Positions 57,805-64,000 of a stretch of DNA of 64,000 nt are shown here, piece by piece; the first letter of the stretch is position 1, and each line of letters begins with the position of its first letter. The DNA is from Neurospora tetraspora (lineage: Eukaryota; Ascomycota; Sordariomycetes; Sordariales; Sordariaceae). Position numbers and translations under genes: made by a program. The notes under the pieces were generated by a model that was not told where the DNA came from, did not search any database, and worked only from the letters and a program-made list of their open reading frames with translations. The DNA lies in the NCBI RefSeq assembly GCF_033439725.1, contig NW_026944389.1, forward strand, positions 2,108,001 through 2,172,000, given 5' to 3'.

Positions 57805-58868
57805 ATGGATCTCTCTGACTCTTTGTACGTTTACAATCCCGCCCACCCGTGCGACTGTGGATGAATCCCGAGAAATCATGAAGACGGCGATCAAGGCTGC
57901 TGGTCCCCAATGCTTCGCGAATCCAAGCACCCATTCAAGGTCCAGAACAGCTTGCTAACATTATATCCCACTCTCCAGTCGCATTGTCAACCTCGCGGTT
58001 GCGGTGCTCATGATCCTGGGCGGTGTCTCCCAGTTCTTGTCTCTCGGAATGTACGTTCCCTCATCTTACGCTCATCGACATGTCGAACAATACACGGACT
58101 CAATGCGCTTCTCTCTTCCTGAGCGGACGGATTCCTCGGACGCAAATTTGGCGGCCGCCGGGGTTGGTCAAGGTCCTGGAGTTTGGATGTCTCCCGGCTG
58201 CCAGTGCGCGCCCGCCTACACCCGCGGAGGGGGTTATAACTTCGCCCGAGCTGTGCGCCGGTTGATGAAATAATATGGGATTTGAAACTGACGAAGTTAT
58301 TGTTGACAGTCAATCAATGATCCTCGGATGCTACACGATCCTTTTTGGTGCCTGTAAGTGATCGCAATATCCTTTGACAGTAATGTCCAAATGGGGTTTC
58401 AAAACGCTAACACTTCTTACAGCCACCGGTCTCATGGGTAATGCGCTCCCCTTCCCGCTGACTTACAAGCCGTCTCCAACCTCTTCGGGCCGTGAACATA
58501 ACCTACTAACCCGCTTTCTTCGTCCTACGTACAGAGTTCCAGATCCCTCACCAAGTCCAGCGCTATGCTTCGTTCATGTTCTCGTTCCTCGGCCGTGGCG
58601 TTTGTACGTTATTGTCCCCCCTCCTCCTTCTCCTGCTGTTGCCAGGTTCGTGTACACAGCTGGGGCTTGGCTAATCGTCGTTTTTAACTATGCAGTTTAC
58701 ATGTTCGTCGGCAGCATCATTCCCCACGGACACTGGGCTACCATCATTATCGGCTCGATCATCTTCCTTGTCGGCGTTGCCTATGCCGCTCTCGAATTCG
58801 TGCCCTCGATTGAGCCGCCTGCGAACATGCGCGAGGCGGATGCGGGCTGGGGTGCTGAGCAAGTGTAA
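57805..58868 (+). CDS. tvp15: TVP15-type Golgi membrane protein (COPI-associated family)
   Basis: Six exons, 57805-57824, 57979-58050, 58310-58353, 58423-58437, 58535-58603 and 58696-58868, give 130 aa. Exon 4 is only 15 nt and exon 1 only 20 nt of coding sequence. The protein has about four hydrophobic segments (VNLAVAVLMILGGVSQF, ILGCYTILFGASTGLM, VFYMFVGSIIPHGHW, IIIGSIIFLVGVAYAALEF). It has the YASFMFSFLGRG motif and the C-terminal EPPANMREAD characteristic of Tvp15, a late-Golgi vesicle protein of the COPI-associated family. No single long open frame shows the gene; it is visible only through splicing. All junctions keep phase and four of the five donors follow GTRNGT (intron 4 uses GTAATG). 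Confidence 0.9.
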
Positions 58869-59675
58869 TCCATGAAACACGCACGAATTGAGAAGTGAAG
58901 CTCTGCCGAGGGTGGGTCATGCGAAAGTCTGAGAAGGCATTCATGACTGACACGGCTGATGAGTACCGAGGAAAATGTCATGTCGGCCGAGACGAGATGA
59001 TTGGGTTGCGAGATGAGGTGGAATATTGCCTGTTTGACAGCTTTAGGAACGCTGTCGGTGATTTGCTGGTGTCGAGATGTTGAGGGACAGTGTGCTCCAA
59101 GTTGAATGGAGTACAAGTGAGAGGGTACGTGTTGGCTTTTAGTAGACAACACCTGAGGATGGGAAAGAAGATCTCAACGATTTAGCCTACGCATTAGATT
59201 GAGGGCAGCAATTGTGCTGCCATGTCAATATTTTGGACAAGACTGGCTTGGAATTCACCGGCATCCATAGACAGGCAGTGATTGTGAGAATGACGTAGTC
59301 TCCGTCTTTCAAAGTTCGTGATTACAGCCGTCCATCCACTGGGTCCAACGTGGCTGGAAATCCGGGCCACCCCCTTTTTTTAAGTTTTGCCAGAGCGATG
59401 GTTGTCCTAGCAACTGCTTGTCCTCATTTGTTGCCGACATCGGTAAAACGGGGCAGGGTTAGGGTTCATGCAGGCAGGCGATAAGGTCCGTCCTTATCGA
59501 ACCAAAACCTTAAGGGCTGCATTACAAAATTTTGAGCTCGACGGCCTGAGTGACCTCAAAGTCAACCACATATCACAAGGTGAGGACCCCCGTGAACACG
59601 ATTTTTTGTGAAATTTGTGACTAACAAGTCGAACAAGGATAATTTTTATCGAGTCATTCAAGCAATACATTCAAG
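58869..59675. other. intergenic, tvp15 3' region and bcp1 promoter
   Basis: This 0.8-kb spacer contains the telomere-like box at 59455-59466. No gene is seen. Confidence 0.65.
59455..59466 (+). promoter_or_regulatory. telomere-like box, 210 bp upstream of bcp1
   Basis: AGGGTTAGGGTT lies at nearly the same distance from the start codon as the matching box of ETF-beta. Confidence 0.45.
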
Positions 59676-60644
59676 ATGGGCAAGAAGAGATCAAGAGAGG
59701 AAGCCCAGAAGGAGGTCGTCCAGAACGACTCCACAGTCGATAAGATGGATGAGGATAGTGACAGCTCAGACTCGGATGAGGTGAGTAGTAGTGAACACAA
59801 CCAACCATTGCACTTACTTCCTATTGGGGGAATCAAATTACTAACACAGGCTTGGAAATAAAAGGATATGGACATCATCAACGTCGACTTTGAGCTATTC
59901 AACTACGACAAGGACATCGACTTCCACGGCGTCAAGACGCTTCTCCGCCAGCTTTTTGATGCCGACGCCCAGCTCTTCGACCTCTCCGGCCTCAGCGACA
60001 TGATCATCGAGCAGAACACCATCGGCTCGACGTGCAAGGTGGACGACAAGGCCAACGACGCCTACGCCTTCCTGACCGTGCTCAACGCGTGGGAGCACCG
60101 TGAGAAGAAGCCCGTCGCGCAGCTGATCGAGTACCTGTCCGACAAGGCCGTCAAGGCCGGTGACTCAAGCCTGGCCGTTCTGCCTGAGCTATTGACTTCC
60201 GGCAAGGCCCAAGTGGGCATCGTCCTGTCGGAGCGCCTCATCAACATGCCGGCCGAAGTCATCCCGCCCATGTGGAACATGATGATCGAGGAGATCGCGG
60301 ACGCCGTCGACGACAAGGAGCCGTACGAGTTCACGCACTACCTGGTGGTGTCGCGCGGGTACGTCGAGGTCGCGTCGAGCCTGGACCAGGAGGAGCAGAA
60401 GCGCAAGCGGGCCCGCGGCGAGAAGGGTCTGCAGTACTTCCACCCGGAGGACGAGGAGATGCGCAAGCATGCTGTCGGTGCGGGAACCTACACTTTTACC
60501 AAGGAGGGCGACTCGGCCGACAGCAAGCGCGCGTTCCAGGAGCTCGGCGTCAAGTCACAGGGCTTCATGATGCTCATCGAGGCGGGCAAGTTTAAGAAGG
60601 CTGTTAAGGCTATTGGGGATTACATTGGCGCGGCGGCCAACTAA
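59676..60644 (+). CDS. bcp1: BCP1/BCCIP-family nuclear protein
   Basis: Two exons, 59676-59780 and 59865-60644, give 294 aa. Exon 1 encodes a basic start ([13 protein letters not shown]) and an acidic Ser/Asp run; exon 2 starts [24 protein letters not shown], the typical BCP1 fold entry. Further landmarks are [47 protein letters not shown] and [13 protein letters not shown]. Yeast Bcp1 is a chaperone for ribosomal protein Rpl23 and affects nuclear export of the lipid kinase Mss4. The intron must end at AAAG (59864): the CAG at 59847-59849, right after the branch site, would put an in-frame TAA four codons later. Confidence 0.94.
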
Positions 60645-60807
60645 TTTACTGTAATGAATTACAAAAAAAAAGATGGAAGCTCCGGGAAAGGGGGAATATG
60701 AACGGGAAACTTTAACGCATCGTCAGTTCCTGCCTGCATGCTTGTTTTTCTTCTATCAACCGTCGCTTACTGGTGAGCTTTGATGCCGAACGTTCCTTGC
60801 ATCATGG
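60645..60807. other. convergent spacer, bcp1 / chorismate mutase
   Basis: Only 163 bp separate the two stop codons, so the 3' UTRs probably overlap as antisense. An A-run occurs at about 60661-60671. Confidence 0.6.
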
Positions 60808-61697
60808 CTATTGGGCGGGCGTCGGCTCCAGTCTCTGTATGAGGTACTCGACCTCGACCTCTTTGGTAAGAGGAATCACGAATTCCTCGTACATAGCCAC
60901 GACGGCCTCGACGTTGATCTTGCGCTGGCTCTCCGCCTCAGAGGCGCCTATCGATGGGTCGGTACCGTAGGTCTCCGCCTTGAGCTTCAGTCTCTCCAGC
61001 ACCTTCTTCTCAACAGCCTTGTTGGTGATAGCCTCCCCAATGGCTTCGCGATCGCCGGCCTTGATATACTTTGTGAACTTTTCCGTCTCAGACTGGAACT
61101 TGGATTCGGCAACGAATTTGCCGAAGTGAATGCGCCGGGAGATGGCCTGCAGGCAGGCGATATCGCAAGTAGCAGAGGACCCGTAGTTCTCCTTGTTGGC
61201 ACCACGGTCCTCACGGCCAAAGTCGGGGCACACGCTGGGAAGGAACTTTTGCGTATAGAACTCCTTGATCTTGTCGTTGACGTTGACGTTGTTGGGGTGG
61301 AGGATCTGGGGGTAGTCGATCGGTTCGAGGATGGGCTTCTGCACGGCGTCGGGGAAGAAAGGGTATTCGTCGGGCGACTCGTAGCGGCGCATGAGCGACT
61401 GGAGACGCTCTTGCTGCCAGAGGTACCAGTCCATCAAGCTGAGGTCGGTGTCGGGGAGCGGGACGGCGCCAGGGATGTAGATGTTGTGGTTGAGGGGGAA
61501 CTGAACACGCTCTATCAGATGGAAGATGATGGTATCCTCGAGACGACTATTCCAATGCGCATGTCAGATGGCCTGGATTTCAAACGCAGGTGCAAACCGT
61601 TCAATGCTTGGACGCTTTTGACTCACATCAACTGGTAGCGAATGCGCGAGAGATCAAGCGCCTTGTCGACGTCAGACAGGTCGATGATAGCGTCCAT
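60808..61697 (-). CDS. chorismate mutase (ARO7 type)
   Basis: Two exons, 61697-61627 and 61546-60808, give 269 aa. The enzyme turns chorismate into prephenate for Phe and Tyr synthesis. The fold is the all-helical eukaryotic AroQ type: an N-terminal helix [25 protein letters not shown] with the active-site Arg, [29 protein letters not shown], and [36 protein letters not shown]. The region next to [10 protein letters not shown] holds the regulatory and active-site loop of yeast Aro7. [19 protein letters not shown] continues the fold. The length is close to yeast Aro7 (256 aa). The intron is phase 2 (80 bp). Strong codon bias is seen. Confidence 0.95.
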
Positions 61698-62614
61698 TTT
61701 GAGAGCCGAGTGGTCACTAGGAATTGAGGGGATTAGGTTGAGATGTAAGGTACGAGATCAATTGGTATAAAGGAGAAGAAGCTGTTGTTGCGTGCGGTGA
61801 GTGTGAGCCCCTCCTGAGGACCCTCAATCGGGAAAGTTGGGACCAAACAATCGCACTTCGATATCGGAGGACAATCGGATTCCACGTTGCAAAGCTAAAA
61901 TTTAGGTATGACGCACCAGCACAGCGGATCCGGTACCCCACTGGTCTTCAGTGTTTCTCTCGGGCAGACACCGGATCCCTGCTCTGTCACCCCCTTCTGA
62001 ATGGAGCCAAGCCTGAATTGGCGCGATTCCGCGTGCGGGGAGCCAAGGGGGGTGAGGGGAAAATGGAAATTGAGGGGGCGCGTCTTCGGCTGTCGGTTCG
62101 TGGGTGTGGAAATCCACATCCACATGCTGCGACCAGCCTGCTGCCAGCCGCAGAGGCGTGTTCAGAGGGTACCTTCCAAGTGATGTGCCCCATGAGCGTG
62201 ATGGTGGTATCTGCTAACAGCCCAGCTGAAGTGATTCCTGCCACGGCGCTTTGCCTGTGCCGCACCCACTCACGCAAGAGCTCTAGAGCGAGGTACCTTA
62301 CCTTAACCTCTACACCATTCCATCCCATCTGTCTCAATTAATTCAGCCTGCCGTGGTTACATGCTGCTGCCCCGGGCTCTGGCATTGACAACATCGCGTC
62401 GGCATTGCCACCACTAGCCGCAGCTGCGCTCGATCCCGGTTGTGCGGTTTTGCAGCGATAGTAGCGCTCGCAGGATTTTCTCGCCCCGTCGTCGTCCAAG
62501 TGTCCTGCTTCTATTCGACCTCTCCGCGCTTTAGTAGTTCGTCGGGCGGCAACAACCTCTTGGGCATTTATTCGAACCTCTATCTATTGGGTAGCAGCCT
62601 TCCAGTGCCAACGG
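61698..62614. other. divergent promoter region, chorismate mutase / mdv1
   Basis: This 0.9-kb region lies between the two start codons and holds both promoters. No gene or clear regulatory motif is recognised; no GCN4-type TGACTC is seen next to the chorismate mutase start. Confidence 0.6.
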
Positions 62615-64000
62615 ATGGCCAGCTCCGACCAGAACCGTGATGCGTTCCCCGACGATGTGTCGATTGATGACGATACCTCCGTAATCTCTGTGAGCTCTCC
62701 TCACCTCCGTCCTTCTACACTCTTTCTACCACTATGACCCCCTTCTGTCGTCCCTAAATCCCATTCGCATTGCGCCTGGCGCAGCCCGAGAGTCCCAGAC
62801 TAATGAAAGATGGGGGAACTGCAACAGACGCGGGGTCTTGAGGCCTTCGGTCGCAAAGTGACGACAACCGCAAGTCACTTGATAGGCCCCATTACCGACC
62901 CGACCTCTCATCCTCACTACCAAACCGCCATGACCGAGATACACAAGCAGCTCCAGAAGCCCACGCTTCAACGGAGCGTCTTCGCTATAGCGCGTACTAC
63001 GCCCACCGATTTAGTGCGCTCCAAGCTGTCGTCAAAGGAAATTGAATCTCGAGCACTGGCCTACGTGCCCGATGAGCTTCTCAGAAACATCCCTGCCAGC
63101 TCCAACTCATACTCGTTATTCCAGGGCTTTCAGGCCAGTTTTCCCGACTTTACCGATGATGGAAAGAAGCACAAGCGACGGGTTTCTCGGGGGAGGAAGA
63201 TGCTCGATGAGAGCCCAGTGCAACCAGGAAGCCCACACGCGGTACAGAGGTTAAAGAAGGACAAAGCGTCAATGATGCACCAGCTTGAAATGCTTGGTGT
63301 TCGGAAGAATATGGCTAGCAGCGAGATCCGTGAGATTGACAACAAGATTGCCAACCTGCACGGCATGAGAAAGATCATTCTCGACAGGTTGGCTAATCTT
63401 GAAAAAGAGGAGGCGGTGCTAGAACATGACAGTAAGTGTTTCTGTTCTTAATTTTTGGACCTCTTACTAACCACAAGTTGTAGTCATGGATGTTGAGAGC
63501 CGGTTGGACGAAGCTCAAGAACTTGCTGATGAGGAGGAATTGTTGGCTATGGCGACACCGAACAAATCTGAGGAGGATCTATCAAGAACTGAAGAAGGAT
63601 TCATGTCGCAATCGATCTACGAGAAATTGCCAGCTGCCAACACTGCTCCGGGCAAGAAGAAGCCTCGCAACCACCGCAAGAAGTCACTCCCGATTCTCCA
63701 CGAGCATTTTGAACCAGGCACCATGATCCGCTCGATGCGCGCGCACCAGGATAACATCACGGCTCTCGACTTCGACGCTCCTTTTGGTCTTATGGTTTCC
63801 GCTGCTGTGGATGACTCGGTTCGTGTTTGGGACTTGAACGCGGGACGCTGCATCGGTACTCTTGAAGGTCACACGGCATCTGTGCGCACTCTTCAAGTCG
63901 AAGATAACTTCTTGGCTACTGGTTCAATGGATGCGACAATCAAGCTGTGGGACTTGAGCAAGGCCCACTACGACCCTCAGGGTAGCCAGGAGGTCGACGA
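62615..64000 (+). CDS. mdv1: mitochondrial division adaptor MDV1/CAF4, N-terminal part (cut by window edge)
   Basis: Three exons are visible, 62615-62689, 62810-63431 and 63484-64000 (continues past the edge), giving about 405 residues. The N-terminal region carries LEAFGRKVTTTASHLIGP, typical of fungal Mdv1/GarA proteins, then helices that bind Fis1. A central coiled coil follows (AVQRLKKDKASMMHQLEMLG, IREIDNKIANLHGMRKIILDRLANLEKEE), then the first WD40 blades (VRVWDLNAGRCIGTLEGHTASV, IKLWDLSKAHYDP). It links Fis1 to the dynamin Dnm1 in mitochondrial fission. The start is uncertain: exon 1 (MASSDQNRDAFPDD) joins in phase 0, but translation could also begin at the ATG at 62810, where exon 2 starts. 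Confidence 0.88.

Noticed and set aside
60811-61638. 275-codon open frame antisense to chorismate mutase
   Set aside because: Mirror of a codon-biased gene; it crosses the chorismate mutase intron without its own signals.
1-64000. tRNA genes or dispersed 5S rRNA genes
   Set aside because: I looked for T-loop GGTTCGA patterns with matching acceptor stems and for the 5S core and found none convincing. A tRNAscan or Rfam search would settle this.

Overview
The window is nuclear DNA of a filamentous ascomycete, most likely a Neurospora/Sordaria-lineage species. Genes are carried on both strands. They are interrupted by short introns (mostly 50-110 bp, with GTRNGT donors and CTAAC/CTGAC branch sites) and separated by 0.7-5 kb spacers. 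Several products match proteins I know from Neurospora almost residue for residue: conventional kinesin, the RAD6 homologue MUS-8, ARG-2 with its arginine attenuator peptide, and the siderophore regulator SRE. Small differences from the N. crassa proteins as I remember them (a Ser at attenuator residue 23, a kinesin one residue longer) point to a close relative or another strain. This is recollection, not a search. I see no transposon, tRNA, 5S rRNA or CRISPR array.

Layout, left to right: a SUN-family cell-wall protein (2243-3816, +); a CSN12/PCI protein (7114-5431, -) and mitochondrial acetyl-CoA acetyltransferase (9186-7833, -); E2 enzyme mus-8 (10650-11339, +); kinesin-1 heavy chain (13632-16630, +); a 1075-aa GPI-type Thr/Ser/Gly-rich wall protein (20856-17569, -); a 5.3-kb gene-free stretch; a single-pass membrane protein with a degenerate aspartic-protease ectodomain (26116-29128, +); diflavin reductase tah18 (32471-30141, -); a 3.6-kb spacer; a two-RRM protein (36071-37600, +); an ArfGAP (38936-40346, +); ETF-beta (41023-42025, +); arg-2 with its spliced uORF (43417-45434, +); a SAP-RRM Acinus-like protein (48599-46428, -); an unrecognised 446-aa protein (50267-51677, +); a 3.5-kb spacer; GATA factor sre (55178-57047, +); tvp15 (57805-58868, +); bcp1 (59676-60644, +); chorismate mutase (61697-60808, -); and the 5' part of the mitochondrial-fission adaptor mdv1 (62615 to beyond the right edge).

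The genes are mostly housekeeping, and I see no biosynthetic or defence cluster. Loose themes are amino-acid supply (arg-2, chorismate mutase), mitochondrial metabolism and division (thiolase, ETF-beta, MDV1), Golgi/COPI traffic (ArfGAP, TVP15), the cell surface (SUN, GPI protein, protease-like receptor), iron/Fe-S control (SRE, TAH18) and RNA handling (RRM, Acinus-like, CSN12).

The most notable signal is the arg-2 leader. The 24-codon attenuator uORF is split over three exons, the middle one only 13 nt long, and two CPC1/GCN4-type sites plus a CCAAT box lie upstream. Other signals are a stop-free in-frame kinesin intron, repeated use of AAG splice acceptors next to out-of-phase YAGs, and telomere-repeat-like boxes about 210-220 bp upstream of two start codons.
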